The notes: generated from the letters alone by a model not told the origin. Positions 32,443 through 41,012 are shown, counted from the first letter of the stretch. The stretch: 46,249 bases of DNA from Streptomyces beijiangensis (GCF_017315755.1 NZ_JAFLRJ010000101.1:1-46249); one strand, 5' to 3'. Numbers and translations are program-made.

Positions 32443-33369
32443 ATGATGTTCACTCTGGTACGGAGCAGAGTGCGGACGGCCGCACTCGCGCTCTCGGCCG
32501 TCGCGGCACTCGCCTTCGGCGCGACCACCACGACCGGCGCGGTAGCGGCCCCCGCCCCTGCTCCCGCGAAACAGGGGCCGACCTCGGTGGCGTACGTCGA
32601 GGTGAACAACAACAGCATGCTGAACGTCGGCAAGTACGCCCTCGCCAACGGCGGCGGCAACGTCTTCGACGTCGCTGTGGTCTTCGCGGCGAACATCAAC
32701 TACGACACGGGCACGAAGACGGCGCAGCTGTACTTCAACGAGAACGTGCAGCGCGTCCTCGACGACGCCGCCACCCAGATACGGCCGTTGCAGCAGAAGG
32801 GCATCAAGGTCGTCCTCTCGGTGCTCGGCAACCACCAGGGCGCGGGCTTCGCCAACTTCCCGTCCCAGCAAGCGGCTTCGGCGTTCGCGAAGCAACTGTC
32901 GGACACCGTGACCAAGTACGGCCTCGACGGCATCGACTTCGACGACGAGTACGCCGAGTACGGCAACAACGGCACCGGCCAGCCCAACGACAGCTCGTTC
33001 GTGCACCTGGTGACGGCCTTGCGCGCGAACATGCCGGGCAAGATCATCAGCCTGTACAACATCGGCCCGGCCGCGTCGCGTCTCTCCTACGGCGGCGTCG
33101 ACGTCACGTCCACGTTCGACTACGCCTGGAACCCGTACTACGGCAGCTGGCAGGTCCCCGGCATGGCGCTGCCCAAGTCGAAGCTGTCGCCGGCGGCCGT
33201 CGAGATCGGCGGGACCCCGCAGAGCACCGTCGCCGACCTCGCCCGCCGCACAGTCAGCGAGGGATACGGCGTCTATCTGACGTACAACCTCGACGGCGCC
33301 GATCGCAGCACCGACGTCTCCGCGTTCACCAGGGAGCTGTACGGCAGTGACGCCACGTACACGCCTTGA
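32443..33369 (+). CDS. Endo-beta-N-acetylglucosaminidase H (GH18)
   Basis: A 308-residue secreted protein. A basic N-terminus plus a hydrophobic segment ends near residue 36 (GAVAA). The mature enzyme has the GH18 motif DGIDFDDE (162-169), whose Asp167/Glu169 act in substrate-assisted catalysis, followed by YAEYGNNGTG. HLVTALRANMP, IISLYNIGPAASRLSYG and DYAWNPYYG match Streptomyces plicatus Endo H as I remember it, almost residue for residue. It cleaves the chitobiose core of high-mannose N-glycans outside the cell. GGGAG lies 8 nt before the first of two ATG codons. It stands alone, with a weak hairpin downstream (about 33440-33475). Confidence 0.95.
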   Translation: MMFTLVRSRVRTAALALSAVAALAFGATTTTGAVAAPAPAPAKQGPTSVAYVEVNNNSMLNVGKYALANGGGNVFDVAVVFAANINYDTGTKTAQLYFNENVQRVLDDAATQIRPLQQKGIKVVLSVLGNHQGAGFANFPSQQAASAFAKQLSDTVTKYGLDGIDFDDEYAEYGNNGTGQPNDSSFVHLVTALRANMPGKIISLYNIGPAASRLSYGGVDVTSTFDYAWNPYYGSWQVPGMALPKSKLSPAAVEIGGTPQSTVADLARRTVSEGYGVYLTYNLDGADRSTDVSAFTRELYGSDATYTP

Positions 33370-33492
33370 GGCGACCGAACGCCCCAGCGTGTGGTGCTCC
33401 CTCAGGGCCAGCCGCATCCCGTAGGGCCGCGACCCGTGCGCGCCGCACCTTCGACAACGATGTCGGGGGCGCGGCGCGGTTCGACCCGGCGG

Positions 33493-34254
33493 TCAGGCCG
33501 TCTTGACGATGGTTCCGGTGACTTCGAGAGCGGCCACTTCGTCGGTCGGTGCCGTGGTGTCGGTGACGACGGTGTGCAGGAGTGAGGCAGGGCCGACGTA
33601 GGCGTAGGCGGTGTGGCCGAGCTTGCTGCCGTCCGTGGCGAGGATGATGCGGCGACTGGAGGTGATGGCCGCCTTCTTCACTGCCGCGTCGTCGAGGTCG
33701 TAGGCGGTCAGGCCCTCGGCCGCACTCAGGCCGCAGCAGCCGATGATCGCGGTGTCGAAGCGCAGGGCTGCCAGGGAGGCGAGGGCGAGGGGGCCGGTCA
33801 GGGCTCCTTCGGCGGCGCGGGGCCGTCCGCCGGGCACCATCAGCGTGGTCGGTCCGGGTGTCTCGCTGAGCAGGTGGATGGCCTGGAGCGAGAGGGGCAT
33901 CACCGTCACCGGCCGCCCGCGCAGGAGGCGGGCGACCTCCAGGCAGGTGGTGCCGCTGTCCAGGAGAACGGTCTCGCCGTCGGCGACGAGCGCGGACACC
34001 TCGGCCGCGATCCGGCGCTTGGCTTCGACGGCCTCATGGGCGCGCAGCCCGAAGGGCGGCTCCTCGCCCCTGAGCAGCAGGGTGCGGGCGCCGCCGCGCA
34101 CGCGTTCGAGGACGCCTTGTGCGGCCAGTGCGTCCAGGTCGCGCCGGATGGTCATCTCCGAGGTGCCGGTCAGCTCGGAGAGCTCCTGGACCGTGACGCT
34201 GCCCGAGTCCCGGACGGCCTGCGCGATCAGCCCGTGACGGTCTGCATTGCTCAT
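33493..34254 (-). CDS. DeoR/GlpR-family regulator
   Basis: A 253-residue regulator. The N-terminal helix-turn-helix reads ELSELTGTSEMTIRRDLDAL and the C-terminal DeoR sugar-phosphate domain contains VLLDSGTTCLEVARLL and IIGCCGLS. Such repressors respond to phosphorylated sugars or nucleosides. The start at 34254 gives the usual N-terminus; ATG 34272 is the alternative. It is divergent from the MFS gene, and the 90-bp gap holds TGTTCGTw direct repeats and a palindrome, likely binding sites for this protein. Confidence 0.92.
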   Translation of the reverse strand: MSNADRHGLIAQAVRDSGSVTVQELSELTGTSEMTIRRDLDALAAQGVLERVRGGARTLLLRGEEPPFGLRAHEAVEAKRRIAAEVSALVADGETVLLDSGTTCLEVARLLRGRPVTVMPLSLQAIHLLSETPGPTTLMVPGGRPRAAEGALTGPLALASLAALRFDTAIIGCCGLSAAEGLTAYDLDDAAVKKAAITSSRRIILATDGSKLGHTAYAYVGPASLLHTVVTDTTAPTDEVAALEVTGTIVKTA

Positions 34255-34292
34255 ACCGCGATTGAACACCATCTCGAAGTAAACAAGAAGTC

Positions 34293-34332
34293 TGTTCGTA
34301 AAGACGACTTTCAAACATGCTTCATGTTCGTT
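34293..34332. promoter_or_regulatory. Putative DeoR/GlpR operators between divergent genes
   Basis: TGTTCGTA (34293-34300) and TGTTCGTT (34325-34332) are direct repeats 32 bp apart, about three helical turns. The second overlaps a perfect palindrome AACATG-CTT-CATGTT (34314-34328). ATGTTCGTT resembles the half-site of E. coli GlpR. These sites lie between the DeoR gene and the MFS gene. Confidence 0.55.
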
Positions 34333-34344
34333 ATGGTGACTGGC

Positions 34345-35553
34345 ATGGACCACTCGCTTCGATCCGCCCGTGTGGCGACCTCCGTCTACTTCGTCCTCTG
34401 CGGCACCCTGATGGGCACGTGGGTAGTGCACATCCCGGCCATCGAGGAGCGCGTGGGCATCAGCCACGCGACGCTGGGGGGCCTGCTGGTGCTGCTGGGC
34501 CTGGGTGCCTTCATCGGGATGCAGGTGGCCGGTGGGCTGGCCGACCGTCTCGGGGCGCGCGTCATGGTCCCCGCCTCCGGTGTCCTGTGCGGCGCCGCCC
34601 TGGTGTTGCCGGGCCTGTCCCGCAGTCCCTGGATGCTGGCCGGTGCCCTGGTGGTCTTCGGCTTCTGCAACGGCTGCCTGGATGTGAGCATGAACGCCCA
34701 TGCCGTGCACGTGGAGAAGGCCTACCAGCGGCCCGTCATGTCGGCCTTCCACGCCACCTTCTCGGTCGGCGGCGTCCTCGCCTCGCTCGTCGCCGCCGGG
34801 GCCACGAGCGCCGGCCTGAGCACGGCGGTGACCCTGGGCGCCTCAGGAGCAGCGGGCATCGTGATCGCCCTGATCGCGGCACGCGGCCTGCTGCCCGGCG
34901 CCCCGGCACTCGACGCCACTGCCACGACGACGAAGGACACTGCGCACGCGCCTGCCGACAAGCGGCGAAGCATTCCCCGGAAGATCCGGATCCTCGCCGT
35001 CCTGGCGTTGATGACCATGCTGTGCGAGGGAGCCGCCAACGACTGGAGCGCCCTGCACCTCAAGGACGTCCTCGGGGCACCGGCGGACATCGCCGCCTTC
35101 GGATACGGCACCTTCGCAGCGGCGATGACCGCCGGCCGCCTGCTGGCCGACCGCGTCTCCGCCCGGTTCGGGGCCATGGCCGTACTGCGCTACGGATCGG
35201 CCACCGCCGCCGTCGGCATCACGATCGTGGCCCTCACCCCGTGGATCGCGGGCGCGTTCGTCGGGTTGGCACTGTTCGGCCTGGGCCTGTCGGGCTGCGT
35301 CCCCCAGCTGTTCAGCGCGGCCGGCCACGCCGACCCCGCAGCCGCCGGTGCCAACGTCTCCCGGGTGGCCGGGCTGGGCTACCTCGGGATGCTCGCCGGG
35401 CCCGCCCTCATCGGCTGGCTGACCCACCTCACCGCGCTGAACCACACCTTCCTGCTGCTGACCGTGCTGTGCGCGACCACTGCCGTCGCCGCCGGTGTCC
35501 TGCGCACCCACGATGCGGACCGCCCTCGAGAGCCGGCCCGCATCAGCCACTGA
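34345..35553 (+). CDS. MFS transporter (YbjJ-like)
   Basis: A 402-residue protein with 12 predicted helices. GGLADRLGARVMVPASG is the loop 2-3 motif of the major facilitator superfamily; a basic, Lys/Arg-rich central loop (KRRSIPRKIR) separates the halves. It resembles YbjJ-type sugar or metabolite carriers. ATG 34345 has GGTGA upstream; ATG 34333 is possible. It is divergent from the DeoR gene and followed by a hairpin and a HAD hydrolase gene. In E. coli ybjJ also lies beside a HAD phosphatase gene (ybjI), a parallel noted from memory. The cargo is unknown. Confidence 0.9.
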   Translation: MDHSLRSARVATSVYFVLCGTLMGTWVVHIPAIEERVGISHATLGGLLVLLGLGAFIGMQVAGGLADRLGARVMVPASGVLCGAALVLPGLSRSPWMLAGALVVFGFCNGCLDVSMNAHAVHVEKAYQRPVMSAFHATFSVGGVLASLVAAGATSAGLSTAVTLGASGAAGIVIALIAARGLLPGAPALDATATTTKDTAHAPADKRRSIPRKIRILAVLALMTMLCEGAANDWSALHLKDVLGAPADIAAFGYGTFAAAMTAGRLLADRVSARFGAMAVLRYGSATAAVGITIVALTPWIAGAFVGLALFGLGLSGCVPQLFSAAGHADPAAAGANVSRVAGLGYLGMLAGPALIGWLTHLTALNHTFLLLTVLCATTAVAAGVLRTHDADRPREPARISH

Positions 35554-35556
35554 CTG

Positions 35557-35593
35557 CCTGTGCGGCACCGCCCCTGACACGGTGCCGCACAGG
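35557..35593 (+). terminator. Stem-loop between MFS and HAD genes
   Basis: Arms CCTGTGCGGCACCG (35557-35570) and its exact complement (35580-35593) enclose a 9-nt loop. It begins 4 bp after the MFS stop, so it may terminate most transcripts and reduce HAD expression rather than end the operon. Confidence 0.75.
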
Positions 35594-35635
35594 CCCCCAC
35601 ACCCGGAAACCCCTTGAACAGGAGAACTTCCCGCA

Positions 35636-36277
35636 ATGTCCACCGAACGACGCATCGTGCTGTTCGACCTCTTCGGGGTCATCGCCCTCCATCAACGCCC
35701 CGGTGCCCTGGCGGAGATGGCCGCCCGATGCGATGCCCCCGACGAAGCTTTCGTAGAGGCGTACTGGACCTGCCGCCCGCCCTACGACGCCGCGCAGCAC
35801 TCCGCCCCCGAGTACTGGACGGCCGTACTGCGACGGCTGTCCCGCCCCGCCGATGCCGACACGATCGAGGAACTGCGGCTCGCCGACATCGAGAGCTGGT
35901 CCCGTGTGGACGCGCGCATGGTCGTCTACGCGCAGTCCCTTCGCGAGCGCGCGGAGGTTGCCCTGCTGTCCAATATCCCCTCGGACCACGCGGACGCCTT
36001 TCTCGCCGCACAGCCCTGGCTGCGGAATCTGCACTGCGTCGCCTTCTCCGGAAAGATCAAGGCGGCGAAGCCGGACCCGGCGGCCTTCCAGCACTGCCTC
36101 GCCGCCCTGCAGGCCGTCCCCGCCGACGTCCTGTTCGTGGACGACCGCGAGGAGAACGTCCGCGCAGCGCAGGCCCTCGGTATGCACGGACACCTCTTCA
36201 CCGGACTCGGCGAGCTCGCGGCCGCGGTCGATACCTGGCTGCCGTCCCGCGACGGCAGGAAAACAGCAACCCGATGA
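35636..36277 (+). CDS. HAD-superfamily hydrolase (subfamily IA)
   Basis: A 213-residue HAD protein. Motif I is FDLFGV: the nucleophile Asp is present, but the second position, usually Asp, is Phe, as in some YihX/dehalogenase-like members. Motif II is LLSNIPSD, motif III has the Lys in GKIKAAKPDP, and motif IV is VLFVDDREENV. A cap of about 60 residues follows motif I. It may act as a phosphatase with altered chemistry or have lost activity. AGGAG lies upstream of the ATG. It is co-directional with the MFS gene. The last residues (DGRKTATR) are unstructured. Confidence 0.88.
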   Translation: MSTERRIVLFDLFGVIALHQRPGALAEMAARCDAPDEAFVEAYWTCRPPYDAAQHSAPEYWTAVLRRLSRPADADTIEELRLADIESWSRVDARMVVYAQSLRERAEVALLSNIPSDHADAFLAAQPWLRNLHCVAFSGKIKAAKPDPAAFQHCLAALQAVPADVLFVDDREENVRAAQALGMHGHLFTGLGELAAAVDTWLPSRDGRKTATR

Positions 36278-36330
36278 CACGGCCCGGAGGAACTAGGCTG
36301 GCGCACGGCGCCTGCACGGTGGGAGATGTC

Positions 36331-37191
36331 GTGGATGTCGATCTGCGCAAGTTGCGCTACTTCGTTGCTGTGGCCGAGGAGTTGCACTTCGGCAGGGCCG
36401 CCGGGCGGCTGCACATCACGCAACCGGTGCTGTCCCGGCAGATCCGCGCGCTGGAGCAGGAGCTGCGCGTGCAGCTGTTCACCAGGAACAAGCAGGCCAC
36501 CGAGCTGACGGCCGCCGGCCGTCAGCTGCTCGAGGACGCTCGCCCCCTGCTGGCCGCCGCGCAGGCTCTGTGCCGCCGGGTCCAGCAGACCGCCCACGAG
36601 TCTTCGGTGTTCACGGTCGGCTTCATGCCCGGGATCACCGTGACCGGCGCGGTGCGCGCGTTCTCCGACAGGCATCCCGAGCTGAGTGTGCAGGTGGTGC
36701 GCACTTCCTGGAGCGACCAGGTCCAAGGGGTCCACGAGGGCCTTCTCGACGTGAGTTTCGTACGGTTGCCCGTCGACCGCCGCGGCCTGGAGCTGCGCCC
36801 GCTCTTCCGGGAGCCCCGCGTCGCCGTACTGCCGGCGGATCACCGGCTGGCGGGCAAGGAGTCCATCGTCATCGCGGATCTGGCGCCCGAACGGCTGCTG
36901 CAGGACCCCGACGCCGTCCCCGAGTGGCGCGACCTCCCCGAGCGGACCGGCGGCGAGGGTGCCGGGCCACGGCCCTCGTTCGCCACCGTCGAGGAGAAGC
37001 TGGAACACGTCGCGACGACCGGGGGCGTACTCGTCCTTCCGCTGTCCACCGCGGCCTATTACACCCACACCGATGTCGCGCATGTGCCCATCGACGACAT
37101 CGGCCCCGGCGAGGTCTGTCTGGCCTGGAGCGCCGTCCGCCGCTCTCCTCTGCTCCGGGAATTCGCTGACATCGCCGCTGCCCAGCACTGA
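36331..37191 (+). CDS. LysR-family transcriptional regulator
   Basis: A 286-residue regulator. The winged helix reads LRKLRYFVAVAEELHFGRAA then LHITQPVLSRQIRALEQEL, the characteristic LysR N-terminus. An effector domain follows (about 92-280). GTG 36331 has GGGAG 5 nt upstream; a GTG at 36319 is also in frame. It starts 54 bp after the HAD gene on the same strand and 113 bp before an SDR gene that it may control. In LysR systems the target is often divergent; here it is not, so the target is uncertain. Confidence 0.9.
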   Translation: MDVDLRKLRYFVAVAEELHFGRAAGRLHITQPVLSRQIRALEQELRVQLFTRNKQATELTAAGRQLLEDARPLLAAAQALCRRVQQTAHESSVFTVGFMPGITVTGAVRAFSDRHPELSVQVVRTSWSDQVQGVHEGLLDVSFVRLPVDRRGLELRPLFREPRVAVLPADHRLAGKESIVIADLAPERLLQDPDAVPEWRDLPERTGGEGAGPRPSFATVEEKLEHVATTGGVLVLPLSTAAYYTHTDVAHVPIDDIGPGEVCLAWSAVRRSPLLREFADIAAAQH

Positions 37192-37304
37192 TGCCCTGGG
37201 GGCATCACCGCTGACAGAAGAGGTCTTGGACGCCCACGTGGCGCGGGGATCAGGGTGGAGGAGCGGCGGAATCCCCGCCGCCCTCGACAAGGACCGTGAG
37301 AGCG

Positions 37305-38171
37305 ATGCAGATCTTCATCACAGGCGGCTCCGGCTACATCGGCCGCTCCACCATCCGGGCACTGACCGGGCACGGCATCGGCGTGACGGCGCTGGCGCGC
37401 AGCGAGCACGCGGCGCGCACCGTGTCGGAACTGGGCGCCACCCCGGTCGCGGGGGAACTCGGCGACACGGATGTCCTGCATGAGGCCGCTGGCCGGGCCG
37501 ACGGAGTCATCCACCTCGGGGTGGACTACGCCGAGGGCACCGCGGATGCCGACCGCGCGGCGGCCAAGGCACTGCAGGACGGCGTGGGAAGCGGCGCCTA
37601 TGTGCACACGGGCGGGGTGTGGGTGTACGGCGACACCGATGGGGTCGCCGACGAGAACGCTCCGCTGAGCCCGCCGCACATCACCGCTTGGCGGCTGGAG
37701 AACGAGAAGCGGGTGCTCGCCCGGGCTGTCACCGGAGAGCGCCCGGTGGTGGTGATGCCAGGGCTGGTCTACGGCCGCTCCGGCGGACTGGCGCAGTCGT
37801 TCTTCGTCGGACCGGGGCGCACAGCAGGTGCAGTGCCCTGCATCGGGGACGGCTCCAACCACTGGGCGCTGGTCCACGTCGACGACATCGCCGAGCTGTA
37901 CGTCCTGGCCCTGAACGCCCCGGCCGGTTCCGTCTACGCCGGGGCCAGTGGCCAGAATGTTCCGCTGGCGGACGTCACCCGGGCCCTCAGCCATGCCGCC
38001 GGATGCCCAGGCCGGGTCGACTCGCTGACCCTTGAGGAGGCCGTGCAGCGGATGGGCCCGATCGCCGAGGCATTCGCCCTCGACCAGCAGTTCAGTGGCG
38101 ACCGGGCGCGCCGCGAGCTCGGTTGGACGCCCACCCGTCTCAACGCCTTGGCCGAACTCGCCCAGGGCTGA
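37305..38171 (+). CDS. Atypical extended SDR (NAD-dependent epimerase/dehydratase family)
   Basis: A 288-residue protein with nucleotide motif ITGGSGYIGRS (residues 6-16), HLGVDYAEG and VHVDDIAELYVLAL. The usual catalytic YxxxK is missing: the expected place reads AWRLENEKRV, typical of atypical SDRs that bind NAD(P)H but may not use the normal tyrosine. Such proteins act as reductases or regulatory NADP sensors. ATG 37305 begins the Rossmann fold; a GTG at 37296 would add three residues. It is downstream of the LysR gene on the same strand. The MerR pseudogene follows after 60 bp. Confidence 0.88.
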   Translation: MQIFITGGSGYIGRSTIRALTGHGIGVTALARSEHAARTVSELGATPVAGELGDTDVLHEAAGRADGVIHLGVDYAEGTADADRAAAKALQDGVGSGAYVHTGGVWVYGDTDGVADENAPLSPPHITAWRLENEKRVLARAVTGERPVVVMPGLVYGRSGGLAQSFFVGPGRTAGAVPCIGDGSNHWALVHVDDIAELYVLALNAPAGSVYAGASGQNVPLADVTRALSHAAGCPGRVDSLTLEEAVQRMGPIAEAFALDQQFSGDRARRELGWTPTRLNALAELAQG

Positions 38172-38231
38172 CCCGCGAGGAAGGCGGGCGGTGCTTGACC
38201 TTGCCGCAGCGTCAGGGTTTCTGCTGGGTTC

Positions 38232-38641
38232 ATGCGAATCGGTGAGATCGCCGCACTCGCCGGGGTCCCCCCGCCGTGCGGCACTACCACCACCTCGGGC
38301 TGCTGCCCGAGGTACACGATGTGCTCGTCGACGACGAGGGTCGTGAACTGGCCGGGGTCCTGGAGGAACTGGACGCGGATCCGGCCCGCCAGGAGGCCGC
38401 AATCGAGGAACGGCGCGCACAGCTGCGCGTACTTCTGGAGCAGGCGCGCCAGGGCATGCTGCCCCCGGAGGGGCCCGTGTCGGCGGGGCTCGCGGAGCTG
38501 TTCCCGGCGTTCTCGCCGAGTGATTCCGCGAGCGCCGCCAAGGACCGGGAGCATCTGACGCTGCTCGACTCGCTCGCCGCGCCCGAAGAACGCGACCGCG
38601 ACCTGTTCGACGGCGCGGGTGGGTCGGATCCGCTTGGGTGA
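38232..38641 (+). pseudogene. MerR-family regulator pseudogene (frameshift and internal deletion)
   Basis: The frame from 38232 begins MRIGEIAALAGVP, the MerR helix-turn-helix start. It then loses frame near 38270. The next frame continues with AVRHYHHLGLLPE, the second part of the same motif, so a small indel lies in the run of Cs. GLLPE is followed directly by VHDVLVDDEGRELAGVLEEL, skipping about 35-40 residues found in intact homologues. The C-terminal part (REHLTLLDSLAAPEERDRD) stops early at 38641. It is a decayed regulator, not a gene in use. Confidence 0.7.
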
Positions 38642-38739
38642 GCCGTACCCACAAGATCGCAGCGGAACGAATGGACGTCGGGGCGCTGCGCCTGTTCGCC
38701 TGGAGGTTCGGACCCTCGCCGCCTCCGGGGCCGGTGTCC

Positions 38740-40191
38740 TCAGGCCGGCTCTTCGGTGGCGTGGGAGTCGGTGAGCGTGAGTGCACCGGCCGTCGCGACC
38801 AGGCCGACGATCACCGCGAGCACGGCGTAGGTGATCCGCTCGCCATGGAAGAACGAGGCCACGAGTTCGTTGCTCCACGTGCCTGCGGGCAGCTGCGTGG
38901 TGACCAGCGCGGCGATCATGGTGCCGACCACGGCGGTGCCGACGCTGCTCCCGACCTCCTGCGCGGTGTCGTTGAGCGCCGTGCCGATCGACGTGCGGTT
39001 GCTCGGCATCGCGTCGACGAGCGCGATGGCGCAGATCGTCATGACGGTGCGCAGCCCGACAGTCATCACGACCATGCAGACCGCGATGGCGGCGTACCCG
39101 TGGTCGACGCCCCAGGAGAGGCCGACCAGCGAGCCGGCCAGGCAGGCCGCGCCGACCAGGCAGGCGATGCGGTGGCCGAACCTTTTCGCGAGCCACTCGG
39201 AAAGGGGGGTGGCGACGATCATCGTCACGATGATCGGCAGGTTCGCCAGGCCGGCCCGTACGGGGCTCCACCCGTAGGCGTACTGGAAGTGGAGGATCAG
39301 CCCGAACATCACGCTGGCCATCGCGATGGACGTCCCGATCTGCGCGATGGCGGCGCCGCGGACGGTCCCGTTGGAGAAGAGGCTGAGGTCCAACATGGGC
39401 GATGCGCTGCGGCGCTCGTGCCATACGAACGCGATCCCCGCGGCCACGGCGCCGAGGACCGATGCGAGGGTGGTGGTGGAGAGCCAGCCGTGCTCGACAC
39501 CGCTGGTCAGCGAGTAGCAGGCGAGGCCGATGGCGGTGACGCTCAGTACGGCGCCCGGCAGATCGAACGCATCCTTGGTCAGGTCCTCCGGCCGGTCGGC
39601 CGGGACGCCGAGACGGACGCCGATGGCCGCGATCAGGGCGATCGGGGCGTTGACGACCAGGAGCCACTCCCACCGCACGTGGGCCAGGGCGGTGCCGCCC
39701 AGCAGAGGGCCGAGGACGAAGCCGGACATGCCGACGACGATCATCAGGGTCATCGCGCGCATGCGCAGTGCCTTGTCGTCGAACAGCCGGAAGACCAGCG
39801 AGTTGGTGATCGGTGCCATCGCCGCAGCGGCGATGCCGAGTCCGGCCCGCAGGGCGATGAGCTCCCCTGTGGTGGTGACCGCGACGACACACAGGCTCAG
39901 CAGGCCGAACACGGCGAGGCCGATCAGCAGCACGCGTCGGCGTCCGAGTCGGTCGGCCATCGATCCTGAGGTGAGCAACAGACCGCCGAAGGTCAGCGAG
40001 TAGGCGCCGGTGACCCACTGCAGCGCGGTCGTGCCGCTGCCGAGGTCGCGGCCGATCGTGGGCAGCGCGATCGACAGCAGCGTGTTGTCGACCATCTCGA
40101 CGAAGAAGGCCAAGCAGAGTGCGGCCAGGGGAATCCATGCCGCGCGCAGGGACGGGTAGGTGCGCGACGTAAGGGGAGTGGTGGCGGTCAT
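38740..40191 (-). CDS. MFS drug exporter (DHA2, 14 helices)
   Basis: A 483-residue protein with about 14 helices. After a short cytoplasmic leader, ALCLAFFVEMVDNTLLSIALP is motif-D1-like (first helix with the D..T pattern of DHA2). GSMADRLGRRRVLLIG is motif A, and GMSGFVLGPLLGGTAL motif C (antiporter). Such proteins expel drugs or toxic metabolites using the proton gradient. The start at 40191 has AAGGAGG 6 nt upstream. It is divergent from a TetR gene; a large paired operator separates them, so it is probably derepressed by its substrate. Confidence 0.93.
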   Translation of the reverse strand: MTATTPLTSRTYPSLRAAWIPLAALCLAFFVEMVDNTLLSIALPTIGRDLGSGTTALQWVTGAYSLTFGGLLLTSGSMADRLGRRRVLLIGLAVFGLLSLCVVAVTTTGELIALRAGLGIAAAAMAPITNSLVFRLFDDKALRMRAMTLMIVVGMSGFVLGPLLGGTALAHVRWEWLLVVNAPIALIAAIGVRLGVPADRPEDLTKDAFDLPGAVLSVTAIGLACYSLTSGVEHGWLSTTTLASVLGAVAAGIAFVWHERRSASPMLDLSLFSNGTVRGAAIAQIGTSIAMASVMFGLILHFQYAYGWSPVRAGLANLPIIVTMIVATPLSEWLAKRFGHRIACLVGAACLAGSLVGLSWGVDHGYAAIAVCMVVMTVGLRTVMTICAIALVDAMPSNRTSIGTALNDTAQEVGSSVGTAVVGTMIAALVTTQLPAGTWSNELVASFFHGERITYAVLAVIVGLVATAGALTLTDSHATEEPA

Positions 40192-40220
40192 GGTGGACCT
40201 CCTTTCGGAATGCCGCCGAG

Positions 40221-40257
40221 TATCGAACGACGTTCTACGATAGAACGACGTTCGATA
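40221..40257. promoter_or_regulatory. Double TetR operator
   Basis: Two copies of GAACGACGTTC (40225-40235 and 40243-40253), each a palindrome with central A, are 18 bp apart. They sit inside a larger inverted repeat: 40221-40237 and 40241-40257 match with one mismatch. This suggests cooperative binding of two TetR dimers, as in QacR-type systems. It lies between the MFS and TetR starts. Confidence 0.8.
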
Positions 40258-40286
40258 AATGTGCAAGCTGTGATTGGATATGTGCC

Positions 40287-41012
40287 ATGACGCGCCCGCG
40301 AACACGACCCGCCGATCGCCCTTCCCCGGGGCGTCACCGTGCCTCGCACTCCTTGGAGGCGGTCCTCACCGCGGCCGTGGGCCTGCTCGACGAAGCGGGC
40401 GAGTCGGCGCTGACGTTCCGTGCCCTCGCGGCCCGGCTCGGCACCGGCGTCGGCAGCATCTACTGGTACGTGGCGAGCAAGGACGAGCTGTACGACCGCG
40501 CCACCGACCACGTGCTCGGTGCGGTGCTGGCCACCGTCGAGGGTCTGCCGGACAGTGACGACCCGATCGATGACCTACGCGGGATGGCCGTGACGCTGTT
40601 CGACGCGATCGTGGACCGGCCATGGCTGGCGACGTACTTCATGCGCAACACCGACGTCCAGGAGAACTCGCTGCGGCTCTACGAGAAGCTGGGGCAGCAG
40701 ACGCTTCGTCTCGACCTCACGCCACGGCAGCGCTTCCACGCCGTGTCGGCGATCGTGGGCGTGGTCGTCGGTACGGCTGCCGACCTGGGGCAGGAGCCGC
40801 CCGAGGAGGTGCTCGACGGCACGGTGGGCCGCGACGAATTCCTCGGCCGCTACGCCCGGGCCTGGCGTGCGCTCGACCCCGAAGAGTTTCCGTTCGTGCA
40901 CGAGATCGTCGACGAGTTCGATGGACATGAAGACAAGGACCAGTTCCTCGCCGGGCTGGAGCTGACTCTCGCGGGCCTCCGCCTTCAGGCCGGAGTACCG
41001 CCCGCACTGTGA
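40287..41012 (+). CDS. TetR-family repressor
   Basis: A 241-residue regulator. The N-terminal helix-turn-helix includes LTFRALAARLGTGVGSIYWYV near residue 45. The C-terminal domain (about 80-240) is helical, matching TetR_C-type drug-binding domains. The N-terminus is very basic (RPRTRPADRPSPGRHR), which may assist DNA binding. It is divergent from the MFS exporter, with the double operator between, so it likely represses both genes and is released by an exporter substrate. Confidence 0.9.
   Translation: MTRPRTRPADRPSPGRHRASHSLEAVLTAAVGLLDEAGESALTFRALAARLGTGVGSIYWYVASKDELYDRATDHVLGAVLATVEGLPDSDDPIDDLRGMAVTLFDAIVDRPWLATYFMRNTDVQENSLRLYEKLGQQTLRLDLTPRQRFHAVSAIVGVVVGTAADLGQEPPEEVLDGTVGRDEFLGRYARAWRALDPEEFPFVHEIVDEFDGHEDKDQFLAGLELTLAGLRLQAGVPPAL

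Noticed and set aside
33440..33475. Hairpin after the Endo H gene
   Set aside because: The arms (CGCGCCGC and GCGGCGCG) pair but the inner part has several mismatches; too weak to list as a clear terminator.
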